Position numbers and translations under genes: made by a program
Assembly: GCA_023374025.1 (NCBI GenBank)
Contig: SIJG01000037.1
Span: 213,680 to 277,679, forward strand
DNA from: Heterodera schachtii
Taxonomy: Eukaryota > Nematoda > Chromadorea > Rhabditida > Heteroderidae
Direction: 5' to 3'
Length of the DNA stretch: 64,000 bases
Shown here: positions 48,500-60,249 of the stretch, one piece after another
Position numbering within the stretch: position 1 is the stretch's first letter
Layout of the letters: every line of letters begins with the position of its first letter
The notes under the pieces: generated by a model
Told to the model about the DNA's origin: nothing
What the model saw: only the letters and a program-made list of their open reading frames with translations
The model's database searches: none

Positions 48500-50686
48500 A
48501 TTGCCTTTTGGCTTTTCGCCGTCTTTCGTCTCCTCCAATTGCCTTTCTGCTCGCCTTTTAACTGTCCCCCACCACAAAAGTGGGGTCCGGGCCCCCCTCC
48601 GAATTGTCCGTCGCCCACCGACCCAAACAACCGACCGCCGTTAGTTTTGCTTTGTCCTTTGCTTTGCTTTGGCTCTGATCATTCGTTTTTGCCAAGGTCC
48701 GCTCTCGAGCGTTGGTTCACAAAAGCGATGTTCGAAGTGAGTGGCACAAATAAACGCCGAAATTTAATCGCCCCGAAGGATTTGTTTCCGTTTGCCAACC
48801 TCGGCTGGGGCCCCGACCGATGCTTTCCCTATTCATACGAAAGTTTTGCAATCGCTGCGCGTTATTTCCCCCGTTTTGGGACCGAAAGTCCCAAAGAGAA
48901 CGGACTGAGTCGGACGGAGAACGAACGGAGGGATTTGGCGGCATTCTTTGCCCACGCCATTCAGGAGACGGGACAGAATGACATTTCGCTTTACCAAAGG
49001 TCACCCATCCGACATTCTTTTCTCGGCAGAAGTTTCCCCCTTCTCCTTCCCATTTTGAAAATGCTTTCAAATGGGATTTGGTCATTTGCTTTTGGCACTT
49101 ATTTTCAGTATTCCCAACCAATCCGAGGCTGATGCCTGCTTCTACCGTGGCGGACTGTTCAATTGGTTTGAGGGTGGGCCCGTGTCAGCATTTTTGGACT
49201 CCAATTTGCCGGGCTTTCGTCCCACCGATGGAGCAAAATGTTTGAGCAACGGAAGGTTCGATGGGATTTGAAATGGGCATTTCGATGATTGATTGAATAA
49301 TTGCTTGCTGATAATTTGCTCATTTGGGTGATTGGTTGTTCAGGTACTGCTCGCCCTCCCTTTTCTTTCCTTGTGCCAATGGCACTTCCGACGATGGGCG
49401 TTTCTTCAAAAGCTGCTACTTTGGCAGAGGGACCATTCAAATTTCGTACAATTACAACTACGGACAGGTCAACCTCCCCCTCTCTCTCTCTCTCCTCCCT
49501 CTTCCCCCTCCCTTGCCCCCACTCCCGCCTCTCCCCCTCCCTCACCCTCAGCCGCTTTTCCCTCTCCCCTCCCTCTTTCCCCTCTTTCTCCCTCCCGCTT
49601 CCTCTCCCTCTTCTGCCCTCACCTCCCTCTTCCCCCCTCCCTTGCCCCCTCCCTCCTCCCTTCCCCTCTCCCTCCCTCTTCCCACCCGCCTCCCTTCTCG
49701 CCTCATTCATTCACTTTTTGTCCCCTTCAAAATTTGCCATTTCTTTCCTTTAAAGTTCCAAAAATGGCTTCACACCAACAATATCAGCGTTGATCTGATG
49801 CATGAACCCAATTTGGTGCTGACAAAGACTGATCCTCCGCTCGCTTTGCTCGCCTCCCTTTGGTTTTATATGACCCCTCAGCCCCCAAAGCCGTCAATGC
49901 ACGACATAATCACTGGTGAGGAGGCAAATTGAATGGATTCGTGCATTTTAATAATCATTTCCGTCAAAAGGCCAATGGGAGGCGGGCGAAATAAATGAAG
50001 CGGCGGGCTTTTCGGGCCCAATTTTTGGGCCGACGAGTTTAGTGATTAACAACGAATGTGCGGGAGAGGATGAAAAAGCGCCGGGGGGCGGCGGCGAAAA
50101 CCGACGGATCAAAGCATTCAAATGGCTCTGTCAGCATTTTGGAGTTTCGGCTGGCAATCAGACGACTTTGAGTTGCAAAAGTGATTTGATTGATCAAGAT
50201 TCCTTGTTTTCAAAAAGAGTTTGGCGCAGAAATGCCGCGGCACTTCGATCAGATGCCGCACAATGTCAGCTGGCAGCCCGACTGGTCCTCCACTTGGCGG
50301 GAGGATCGGCCGTGCGTTTGTGCCCCCGCCTCTTACGGGGGTTGGCTGCATGTGCCGTTTTACACGTGGCATTTCCCCATTCATCAGGTGCCATTCCCTA
50401 CTTCCAGCCTGGCTTTTACCCGTCCCAATTTGTGGAAGAAAATGAGGCCAACGAAGCCCAGTGTAAAAAGATGCTCTCCGAACAGCCGCAAAACTTCGGC
50501 ATGGATCCGATGACCAGCGGCTGTCTGAACCACACAAAGGTGGCGGAGGGAGCGAAAGTGCCCCCGGGGACGACGACGGAGACGGAAAAAGTGCCAATGA
50601 GTACGGTGGGCACAAAAGTGCCAAGGATGGCTTACGGAACTGTCAGCTATTTGCGACCAAATCTGACGATAATTGCCTTGGGATAG
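48500..50686 (+). CDS. GH19-type chitinase-like protein
   Basis: Plus-strand exons match glycoside hydrolase family 19. Exon to about 49000: '[20 protein letters not shown]' then '[16 protein letters not shown]'; in GH19 enzymes the Glu of this HxxET-like motif is catalytic, here 'HAIQETG'. Exon about 49110-49257: '[20 protein letters not shown]'. Exon about 49345-49468: '[18 protein letters not shown]', the YGRGPxQLSxNYNYG signature. Exon 49756-49911: '[20 protein letters not shown]', the substrate-cleft motif. Then '[20 protein letters not shown]' (49972-50180), a Cys/Trp-rich exon (50230-50388) and a C-terminal extension to the stop at 50686. A hydrophobic, signal-like stretch begins at about 48500 without an ATG, so the first exon is missing. 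The substrate would be chitin (eggshell, feeding structures or fungi). The Pro/Thr-rich C-terminal extension after about 50.45 kb is unusual for GH19. Confidence 0.82.
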
Positions 50687-51002
50687 GGCGGAAATGCCTT
50701 TGTATTTTTTAATTTAAAATAATTTATCGGTTGTTTCCTTTAAGTTGTCATTTGTAAAATATCACTTCCTTAAACTTGGGGGAATGTAAAGATTGTCATA
50801 AATTTGTTTTTCATTTTGCTTTTTGTTTGCTTACGTCGCTTTTAATTGGTTTATTTTGTCACGTTCAATTTTGTGCCTTCGCTGCCGCTGGTCGATAAAT
50901 GCCACACTTCGCCTGCCTTTCGTGCCACCCTTCCCTTTCCTCTCCCATTTTATTTATAATGATTCTTTTTACAATTTTACATCCCAAATAATAATTAATC
51001 AA

Positions 51003-52027
51003 ATGCTTTTCCTCCCCCCATTTTTTCCGTTGCTCCTCTCTCTGTCCCTTTTTCTGCTGCTCGTGCCAAATGTCTACTGTTATAATGCCGAATTGGTGCT
51101 GCTCGACCCCTCTCAGATCGGCTTCTTTCTGCCCAATTATTCATTTGGTGGCAAAAAACTTGAGAAAAAACTTTTCGTGAAATTTGCCAGAGAATTTCGG
51201 CCTGTTTTTGTCGCATTTGCAATGCTCGAACCGCCTTATTTATACGTGGACCAATCGGAAAACATTCGATCGGTGGACCGAGCTGAGGTTGAGAAATTAA
51301 TGAAGTTCAAATTGGTGTCACGACTGAGGAAGGAGAAGAAGCTGATGGAGACGGCACAGTTCAATCTGACGCTGGCACATGACATCCAAGGGGCACTGTT
51401 CTCAGTTCCTGTTCCATCGGTGGAACGATCGCTTAAGCAAGAAACATTGGCATCACTAATTACCATATTAAGAGTCAATTATGGAAGGGGGGGGGGGGGT
51501 AATGCATTAAATTCGGAAGATAATTTGGGGAGGGGGGACAATCCGCCGTTTCATTCCTTCCCTTCAGATTCGACAGAAACAGCGTCATCTTTGAGCATTG
51601 CAATGCGAATTTGAGAGACAATGGCAACAACCCGCGCTGCATTTACTTTTACCTCTCCGAGGCCGAGGACCAAACGACTCTCGAGTGCCTGAGGCTGCTG
51701 CGCATTATGCAGTCCTTCTCCCCGCGCATCATCATCGCCCCAATTGGTCATCAACCAACTGAATTGGCCGGAAAGCACGCGATGGATGAGAGAGAGTGGC
51801 CGGTGCCGAAGGGTGGAGCAGGGCATTCCCGAGAGGGACACTCCTGGGAAGGAGACTCTCGAGAAGGACACTCCCGAGAAGGATATTCCCGGGAAGGCCA
51901 TTCCCGGCGGGAAGGACAGCGGACCAGCGCTAACTTGGCGCTCCGACATGACACACTTTTAAGAACAAACGGCAGCTTACCAACGAAACTCGGGAGAATT
52001 CAGCAAAAAAACAAATGCAAATTATAA
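51003..52027 (+). CDS. Secreted protein with pentapeptide repeats, unknown
   Basis: The ATG at 51003 gives a strong signal peptide ('PLLLSLSLFLLLVPNVYC'). About 140 residues with no recognised domain follow ('FVKFAREFRPVFVAFAMLEP'). An intron containing a G run (51487-51497) leads to 'CIYFYLSEAEDQTTLECLRL'. The C-terminal part carries about seven tandem [RE]-G-H/D/Y-S-[RW]E pentapeptides (51813-51912) before a stop at 52027. An internal donor after 'SPRIIIAPI' might bypass the repeats. It starts 317 bp after the chitinase stop on the same strand, compatible with an operon. Signal peptide plus repeats would suit a secreted surface or gland protein, but that is inference. Confidence 0.55.
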
Positions 52028-52519
52028 GCAATGGTAAAATGAATTTTATTTCTGTGACGAATTTGCCTTCTGTGTCCTTTTATTGAGTTGCAACTTTGGA
52101 TTTCTGCTGAATAAAGATGGGGACAATAAATCTCAGGCACATGTCATGCTTATCCCCCACTTTTTTTTACCTTGGAATATCACTTTTTGTCCCCTTTACC
52201 CCCTGTTAGAGGCGCAAATGTGGTGGACTTACGGTCCATTTTACCTCCTCCCCCCCCCCCTCCTTCCTCCTTCCTCCTCTTCCTCCCCCACAAATTTTTC
52301 TTCCCGTTGGATTTGTCGCTTTAATTTTCATTCCAAACATTTTTTCAAATGTTTTCACATTTGGCTTCTTTTTCGCTTTTTGTTAAGCTGGTGCAGCCTC
52401 CTCCCCGCTTTCTGTTTTGTCCCTTCCCATTCACCGAAGAATCAAAATTTTATAATTACTCATTGGGAAGACAGAAGAAATGTCGAAGAAATGTCCTCGC
52501 TGTTTTCATACATACAGAC

Positions 52520-52700
52520 AGACAGAGAAGAATAGAGAGAGAGAGGGGGAGAGAGAGAGGGGAGAGAGAGAGAGGGGGAGAGAGAGAGAGAGGGGGGGGA
52601 GAGAGAGAGAGAGAGAGAGAGGAGAGGGGGGGGGAGAGAGAGAGAGAGAGGGGGGGGAGAGATAGAGGGGAGGGAGGGGGAGAGGGGGGGGGGAGGCAAC
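52520..52700 (+). repeat. GA microsatellite
   Basis: Interrupted (GA)n and G-run tract across about 180 bp. All minus-strand frames stay open through Ser/Leu/Pro-rich sequence, which is an artefact of the repeat. The DNA on either side (52030-52520) holds no gene. Confidence 0.9.
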
Positions 52701-52905
52701 GTACAAAAATATAAAAACAAAAAAGGAGACAAAAAGCACCTGTGCTGGTGCCACTCAAATGAGAGCAGCATTCAATTGCTCGACTTATGTCACTGTTACT
52801 AACACTTCTCACGCACATGAAAAGCATTTAAAACACACAATTCGCAAAAGGCATTCATTAGCGTTAAATTCTTTTAATTGTCCATCCACAAATTACCAAT
52901 TTCAA

Positions 52906-53113
52906 ATGATCGGCCTGTGCAATATTCCGCCCGGTTCGCCTCTGTTCGGCGTCGACGTTTTCTCCGCTCGTCCGCATTTCGTTTGGGACAATGCGCCGTC
53001 CTCGTCAATTTGCGAACGCTTTGAACAGCAGCGGAACAACTCAAAATCCGCTCGAAAAATGCTGTGTTATCTGAGAGATGGTCGAAAAATATTGGAGGGC
53101 AAAGTGACTGAGG
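52906..53113 (+). CDS. Exon of an unrecognised protein
   Basis: The ATG at 52906 opens a gene-like exon ('MIGLCNIPPGSPLFGVDVFS') ending at a GTGAGA donor at 53114. A further coding-like segment lies at 53625-53820, after the purine minisatellite, where two frames are open; the better one includes 'TREMLLDGSRKEQMPQSLPF'. If joined, the minisatellite is its intron. No domain seen. Confidence 0.35.
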
Positions 53114-53139
53114 TGAGAAAGGGAAGAGAAAAAGGGAGA

Positions 53140-53600
53140 GAAAATTAAAGGGAAAAGGAAGAGAGTGAGAGAGAAATAAAGGAAGAGAAGGGACTAAAAG
53201 AGTGAGAGAAAGAAAGATAGGGAGGGAAGAGAAAAAAGGGAGGGAAAAGTTAAGGGAAAAGGAAGAGAGAGAGAGAGAAAGACGGGGATGGAAGGGAAAA
53301 AAAAGGAAAGAGAAGTTAAGAGAAAAGGAAGAGAGTGAGAGAGAAATAAAGGAAGAGAAGGAACTAAAAGAGTGAGAGAAAGAAAGATAGGGAGGGAAGA
53401 GAAAAAAAGGGAGGGAAAAGTTAAGGGAAAAGGAAGAGAGAGAGAGAGAGAAAGACGGGGATGGAAGGGAAAAAAAGGAAAGAGAAGTTAAGAGAAAAGG
53501 AAGAGAGTGAGAGAGAAATAAAGGAAGAGAAGGAATTAAAAGAGTGGGAGAAAGAAAGACGGGGAGGGAAGGAGAAAGAGAGGGAGACAAATGAGCCGAG
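53140..53600 (+). repeat. 171-bp purine minisatellite, about 2.7 copies
   Basis: The marker GAAGAGAGTGAGAGAGAAAT recurs at about 53158, 53328 and 53500 (170 and 172 bp apart), with flanking sequence also conserved. The tract is nearly pure A/G on the plus strand. Confidence 0.85.
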
Positions 53601-54478
53601 AGAAAGAGAGTCAGAGGACAATCAGTGCCAAATTACAGCCTCAGTCGTCCGATCTGTGCTGGAAACAAACCCTTCTCCGCTCCCGACTTATCGCCCACAC
53701 CAGGGAAATGCTTCTCGACGGCAGCAGAAAAGAACAAATGCCGCAGTCACTGCCCTTTTCAAAGGCAAAGCATTCAAATGCTTCACTTATAAAGGGATTG
53801 GCACAATGCAAAAGCAAAAAAGTGAGAAAGAAAGATTTTTTATGGGAGGGATAGAAAAACTAATTAGGTAATTATTACTAATTAAATAATTAATTAATTA
53901 ATTATTCATTTACAGCGCAAAAGGGACGAAAAATGCCAAAAAGCAACAACAACAGCAGAAATAATATGTCGTTATCCATTGAATTCAGCAGAAAAAATGA
54001 AGATGAACAAATAATATGAAAAGAAAATGAGATGGAGAAAATGAAGCCGACTTTTGGAAAACGCACCAAAAATATCATTTGGAAAAGGGAAGAAAAATTC
54101 GAACAAATTGAATTAGCACCCTCTCTTAAATAATAATTATTATTTCCTTTACAAAATTAATTTATGTGCTGTAATTAATAATTGGTTGTGAAGGGATAAA
54201 CCGTTTCAATGCCTCGGGGGTTTTAATTAATGCAAAAACATTTCGCAATTCGTTGAGAGAGGGGGAAAAGAGTTTTGTTCAACAGAACAATTAATAAATG
54301 TAATTTGCTAATGGGTATTGGGTTTAATCGCATTTTTTCGGATGGATTTCCCTTCTCTTTCGGTAGAATTCTCTTCGCAATTCAGCACATTTTGCACGTT
54401 TTCCTGCAGAATGCGTCCATAATTTCTTTCTGTGCGATGCTTCCGCACATTCGCTCCATCGCCGCACAATTTCTCCCC

Positions 54479-55661
54479 TCATCCACGCCTCAATTGGACG
54501 GCATTTTCTACACCCTTTTGGCATTTTCTTCCAATGGCATCGCTATTTCTGCCCTCTCTCTCCCCCCCTCTTTGGCATTCCTTCCTTTCCTCCTCCTCCC
54601 CCCTCTTTTGGCATTCCTTCCTTTCCTCCTCCTCCCCCCTCCTTTGGCATTCCTTCCTTTCCTCCTCCTCCCCCCTCTTTTGGCATTCCTTCCTTTCCCC
54701 CTCCTTCCCCCTCTTTGGCATTCCTTCCTTATCCTCCTCCTTCCACTCCTTTGGCATTCCTTCTTTCCTCCTCCTCCCCCTATTTGGCATTCCTTCCTTT
54801 CCTCCTCCTCCCCCTCCCTTCCACTCACATTTTTCCTCTTCCGTCGAATGCCCATTTGCCGTTGTGTCCACTTTCTTCCAATTTTCGTCTTTTTCTGTGC
54901 GCTTTGTTATCGCCTCAGAAGTCGTTCCAATGGTTTGTTCCGTCGATTTTGGCACTTTTTGCGTGGGTTTTGCCATTGCCCGCTCCATTTTGCCATTCCA
55001 TCGGCCGTCTTTCTCCCCAATTTTCCAACTTTTTGTCGGTGCTCTGACCCCTTTCCCAATTCCTCGTCCGCTCACAGTTTCGTTCCCACAAAAGCCACAA
55101 GACAAAGCGCAATGAGTGTGTAGGAACAATCGGTACACTGAAGCACTGCACAGTTTGGCAAAGTCGGCACATTTCGAACTTTGGTCGAAACCTTCCGGGG
55201 AAACAAAATAAGCGAAGGCAAACGACGAATCAAAAGGTTGGCTCAACAATCAATAAATCACATGCGTTTCGTTTTTCTTCTTTTTCTTCCGCAACGGAAG
55301 TCGCGGAGGACGGAACGGACGACGGCGAAGTGACAGACCAACCGGCAAAGGGATATTTGGTGGACGGAGCGCAGGAAGAAGCCGAAAGCGAACAGAAAAG
55401 CAAACGGTTGAGGGGAGAAGCGCATTCTGAGGGGAAGTGGGGGGGGGGGAAGGTACAATTGGACAGAACAGCAACAAAACTCGGCTTAATTTGTGATGAA
55501 AGGGAGGCCGAGACGGAATTGGTCAGCGGCGGCTGAGTCAGCGAGGAAAAGGACGACGGTGGAGGAGGAAAAGCAGCAGAAAGACAGCAAAAGGAAGAGA
55601 TAACGGCGACACAGAAGCACGACAAAGCTAACGAAGCTACTGCTGCTGCTGGCATTGGCAA
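54479..55661 (-). CDS. Secreted ShKT-domain protein with 12-residue repeats
   Basis: The ATG at 55661 begins a signal peptide ('VASLALSCFCVAVISSFCCL') followed by Ser/Pro-rich sequence. After an intron near 55.25 kb the downstream frame encodes a ShKT-type six-cysteine domain ('CADFAKLCSASVYRLFLHTH' then CALSCGFC) at about 55170-55090. A Lys-rich linker and about six copies of a 36-bp unit encoding 'EEEERKECQKRG' follow (about 54785-54570), to a stop at 54479. ShKT domains are common in nematode secreted proteins such as tyrosinases, astacins and small effectors; no catalytic partner domain is visible here. The intron ends are not resolved. Confidence 0.6.
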
Positions 55662-55679
55662 TTAATCAGAGGATAATTA

Positions 55680-56640
55680 AGGAAAATTAACAAATGCGGG
55701 AGGGGAATGGCCGAAAAGCGTACCAATGCGCGGATGGAAAAAGACACAAATCCAATGGAAGGAGGGGGAAGGGACGGTCACGCGAAGATCAAATGGAAAC
55801 AAAACAAAGGAAAAGCAGCACATTAAGTAACCACCATTGTTTTGAAATGGTCAAATTACGGAGGTTTGGCAGCCTTCGTCAGACTCCGTTTGTTTCCAAA
55901 AAATGTTTGTTCGTCGAATCCGAGCTCAAACTGTGTTGATCTCTAAAAGATTGGTGCCATTTGTACATTTTGGGTCCTCTTCAGTGAAGAAATTCCGAGG
56001 CCCAGAAAATTAAGGAAGTCGGAATTCCGTCCCATCCAAGGTCAGCAGCAGCCTATGCAGAGATGGCCTTGAAATATTTCGTTTTTTTGTTTTGTTTTTG
56101 CTTTGTAATTTCAATGACTTTGTAAGGTATTTAGGTGTATTTGCGGAAGGGGGGGGGGAATTAAAAATTGCGATTTTAAAAAATGTGCTGATACAGATAG
56201 AAATGTAAGTTCGGGGTTAGAGCCGTGGTCATTGCACGCCAAGTCGCCTCAATGCTCTGTGCGTGAACTTGTGAGTCAAAGCAACGGATAATTTAACCTC
56301 CTCACATTTTGATGTTTCTTCATAATTTTTTAATTTTTTTTCAATGGAAGCGCACCATGAAAAAATGCCAAAAATTATAGTGAAAATGAATTTTTGTTGA
56401 CTTAATTTTAGAACTTACTGTACTTACAATTAGGTATACCTAATTTGGTTTGAGAATAAAAGCAAAAAAAAAAAAAATTTGTTTGTAATTTATTTGAATT
56501 ATTGAACAACTTTTGGCATGATGCTTTTTTTTTTGCATTTTTTTTGTAACAAAATTTAAACCAGGGTCTGACATAAACCACTTCCTTTAAAAAGCCTTTG
56601 ATCGCCTAAATAAAGTGAAAAACATTTCCAAATTTTCTTT
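55680..56640. other. Divergent spacer before CNOT9
   Basis: No gene. A G run lies at 56150-56158. A weakly tRNA-like stretch (56217-56280) and AT-rich DNA follow. It separates the ShKT gene (-) from CNOT9 (+) and should hold both promoters. Confidence 0.4.
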
Positions 56641-56661
56641 TCAGCGGATTTGTTTAAGTGA

Positions 56662-58562
56662 ATGGAGAAATTGTTATCGCCAAATATTGCCACTGCTCAG
56701 TCGACCTCGACAACGACAACTTCAGCAACAGCGTCGTCCAACAATAAAGAAGAGAATAGCAAAGAAAAGGACGCGGAACAAATTTGTCATTGGATTCGCG
56801 AACTAAGGGAGCACGAAAAGCGAGAAAATGCACTTTTGCAGATAAGGTTAGGTTGGGGAGTTGCCGTTCTTTTTAACGCAATTTAAGGCAGACTGTCAAA
56901 TCTCAATTTAAATGATTATATTTTTGCCTTTTTTTTACCGAGGTTTTCATCGTTTTTACGCGTCCTATAACATTTTCACATCCAAACAGTGAAACAATTT
57001 TTTGAAATGAGCCTTGTAGTGATTTAAATCTCTTAAAAAGTCAAAAAAAAAAATTTTATTTTGGATGAATGCGACATAATAAAAAACATCCTATTAAAAT
57101 GTGAACAGTTTTTTGTTTTTATTAATAAAATGTTAGTTCCAACTGACCAATAAATAAAAAGAAAAGAACTGATGAATTTGGTAGTTGTTTTTCCCAAATT
57201 CAAAAATCCGTTTTCAAATGCCTAAATAATCACACATTTTGTTCAGCAAACGTCGCGAGGGAGTGGAGGACCTCGCCGTTTGGTTGTGGTTCTCTTATGG
57301 GACAGTGAGGTGCTGCTCCAATTTGATTCCAATTGAAATTGCATTTCGTTCGGCTTTTAGCGTGCTTCTCCAAGAGATCATTAGCATTTACCCGTTCATT
57401 TTGCCGCCCACTCTCACCGCTGCCCAGTCAAACCGCGTCTGCAACGCATTGGCACTAATGCAATGCATTGCCTCCCATCGGAACACCCGCAAACAATTTC
57501 TGGACGGTAAATGAAATTACAAATTAAAGGAAATCTGATCAGACAATGACAAATTTTGCTATAAAGAGAACAGAAGTTTTTTTCTATAAAAATCTAAAAT
57601 TAATTTTATTGAAAAGGAAGTTAGAAAATCAAATTAAGAAATTTGTTTTTCAAAACTTTCTAAGGGGGGTGGGGCGATGGGAGAAAACCAAATACTCCCG
57701 TTTTCAGTGCATTTTTGGGTTCCGTTCACCCGAAGGAGTTAGTCTGACCATTTTATCTATATCAACACTATATTTCTTTGGATTTTTTACCATTCTATCA
57801 AAATTTATACTTTTAATGCTGGATAATTCGGTTGTTTTCTTTCGCTTACTCTTTTTTCTTTCCTTTTAGCTAAGGTTCCGTTGTACCTTTACCCTTTCCT
57901 TCACACCACCAGCGATTCTCGTCCTTTTGAGTACCTCCGTCTCACTTCGCTCGGTGTCCTTGGCGCTTTGGTGAAAACGGATGAAAAGGATGTACGGATC
58001 GCCCCTTTTTGTGTTTGATTGTTTGAAATTCGTTTAGGTTGTCAAATTCTTGCTGTCCACAGAAATCATTCCCATTTGCTTACGAATTATGGAGCAGGGC
58101 ACTGAGCTTTCTCGCACTGTCGCAACTTTTATACTCCAGAAAATCCTTCTCGACGACATCGGTCTTTCTTATGTTTGTCAGACGTACGAACGTTTCTCCC
58201 ACGTCGCAATTGTTTTGGTGAGCGAAATGATTGAATTTTAGTTAATTTTTAGGCTTTTCCCATTTTCTCAGGGGAAAATGGTCATTCAATTGTCAAAAGA
58301 GCCTTCGCATCGTTTGCTCAAACACCTCATCCGCTGTTATCATCGTCTCTCCGAAAATAACCGTGCTCTTCAGGCGTTGGCCCAATGTCTCCCGGACCAA
58401 CTTAAGGATGACACCTTCAAGAATTTGCTCGACCAGGATCGCCCAACAAAGCACTGGTGGAAGATGTTGATGAAGAATTTAAGTACGGTTTTGAGGGGAC
58501 AGAAAACACGAGACGGGGAGGGGAAGGACACCCCGAAATGGAGAGAAACAATGCACTTTTAA
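56662..58562 (+). CDS. ntl-9: CNOT9 (RQCD1/CAF40), CCR4-NOT subunit
   Basis: Armadillo-type subunit of the CCR4-NOT deadenylase, which binds GW182 and other silencing proteins. Exons: 56662-56846, 57247-57309, 57361-57506, 57870-57991, 58038-58217 and 58272-58562. Conserved stretches include '[20 protein letters not shown]', '[20 protein letters not shown]', '[14 protein letters not shown]', '[20 protein letters not shown]', '[20 protein letters not shown]' and '[16 protein letters not shown]'. The 51-nt intron 57310-57360 starts GTGCTG; using the nearer GTGAGG at 57305 would break the frame. Intron 1 is 400 bp. The Ser/Thr-rich N-terminus is variable, as in other animals. Full length, no damage seen. 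Confidence 0.95.
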
Positions 58563-59100
58563 TCTCGAGCCGATTCTTTACTGACAAAGGAGCAATAAAA
58601 TATCGTTTGCTTATTTAGACATTCCTGTTGAGTGATTGAATGTGGAATCTGCGGGAGGTAATCACGAGAAGAGACCCACCGAAGTTTTTAAATATTACCT
58701 ATTCACAAGGAATTTTTGTATGTTGACTTACCGAATTTGTTTATTGAAATAATTTAAAGTTATGCCAACACAAGCATATTAAACCATACATTGTAATTTC
58801 ATAAACTTCAACGACCCATATTATATTCTTTAAAAAGAAATTAAAATTCGATGAAAAAATTTATTTTATTATAAGCCTAAAATTTGGACATTTTTTTTAA
58901 ATTGGGGAGCAGGCGATACCATTAGGCGCTTCCGGGAAAAAAATATTTAATTTTGGACTAAATTTAAGATTCAGTAAATTTAAATCCCTTTTTTCTGGAA
59001 TTATTTTGGTTGGGTCTCCATATGCAAATAATGAGTGTCAAAGTAGCAAATCCAGCCAAAAAGAAAAATGAATACATCGGCAGAGTCGTTTAGGTTCAGC

Positions 59101-60249
59101 TTATCCATTGTCCGCTTCACTTCCGTCCGTAGTACCGCTGTACCTCTCCAAAAAAAGGGATGGGAACCAAAACTCTGCGCCATTGTCCGTCGTCTGTTCG
59201 TCCACCCAAACCCTTCCGTCTTTCACCAGTCGGTTCAGCACACATTGTGCCCTCTGTTGCTCCCATTTGAGCCGATCGCAAATGAACGCCTCGCTCACTT
59301 GGCCCCCCGTTTCCTCCGCCAGTTGCAACACCCGCGCGTCGTCCATGCTCAACTCCCCCGGCACACTTTGGACCAGAAATCGATCAGCGCCAAGTGTGAT
59401 CAATTCGAAGCCGTGCCCGAGAACCTTCAGCTTCTTAACGGCACGGATCACGTCGTCGCTGTTTTGTTAAAATTTGTTAGGTGGTGGGCTTCTGGATTAG
59501 TCAGCTCAAAATGAGAACAATTCGCTAGGAAAAACCCACTTAAAAATTTTTCTCGTTAAATTTTTTTTCTGTGTGATTTAAAAAAGGATTGTAGATTTTT
59601 AGAAAAATAATGTCCTCAGCTGACTGGTTTTGACACAAGGTGCTGATGTTCTGACACTGTGCACTCACTGGGCAATCGGTTCTTTGCGAGTTCTCTTCCG
59701 CGAACGCATCAGTCGGTTCCGCAGTTCGTCGACGGTAATTAGCCCTCCGTTTAAATGTGTGGTTGACATGCAAACTGACGAGTACAAAATTCTTCCCCTC
59801 TCTGTTATTTGTCTTTGCAACAAACCTTCGATTATTTGCACAGCCAATTCATAATAAAAAGTGCCAACTCCAAGTTTTTCGGCCCAAAAGCCTTTGCTAG
59901 CTGAAGAACGATTAAAGTTTTAATTTTCAAAAGTCTTAATAATTCCGCTTAAATTACACGCAAGAGGGTCGACTCCGACTGTCACACACATCTCCTGGAA
60001 ATACCGTCGAAATTGCGAATTTTTCCGAATTTCGTCCCGATGTTTCATTGCAAATTCTTCCAATTTTTGAGTGAACATTTCCAATTGGGTGGTAAATTGC
60101 TGCATTTGTTCGCCAGCCAATTCGTCTCCCTTCGCTTGGAATTTCGCCTAATCCGACATTATTTTAAAGTCAAAATAAACTCTTTTAACTTGTAAGTCCT
60201 GCTTTTTTTGAACAGCCCCAACTCCAATGGCACGTCTGCGGGAGGCCAT
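59101..60249 (-). CDS. vps-22: SNF8/VPS22, ESCRT-II subunit
   Basis: Winged-helix subunit of ESCRT-II, which sorts ubiquitinated cargo into multivesicular bodies. Exon 1 (from 60249) gives 'MASRRRAIGVGAVQKKQDLQ'. Exon 2 (about 60149-59955): 'QLEMFTQKLEEFAMKHRDEI' and 'FQEMCVTVGVDPLA'. Exon 3 (about 59900-59667): 'GVGTFYYELAVQIIEGLL' and 'HLNGGLITVDELRNRL'. Exon 4 (about 59470-59101): 'DVIRAVKKLKVLGHGFELI' and 'RFLVQSVPGELSMDDARVLQ', ending at 59101. Order and spacing fit the whole family (about 250 residues). It starts 399 bp from the TRMT1 ATG in a divergent arrangement and converges with CNOT9. Confidence 0.94.

Noticed and set aside
49159..49710. 183-residue minus frame opposite the chitinase
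   Set aside because: It covers a CT-rich chitinase intron and exons in antisense; the plus strand carries the GH19 motifs.
52456..52827. Minus-strand Ser/Leu/Pro frames in the GA tract
   Set aside because: Pure microsatellite translation with no other coding evidence.
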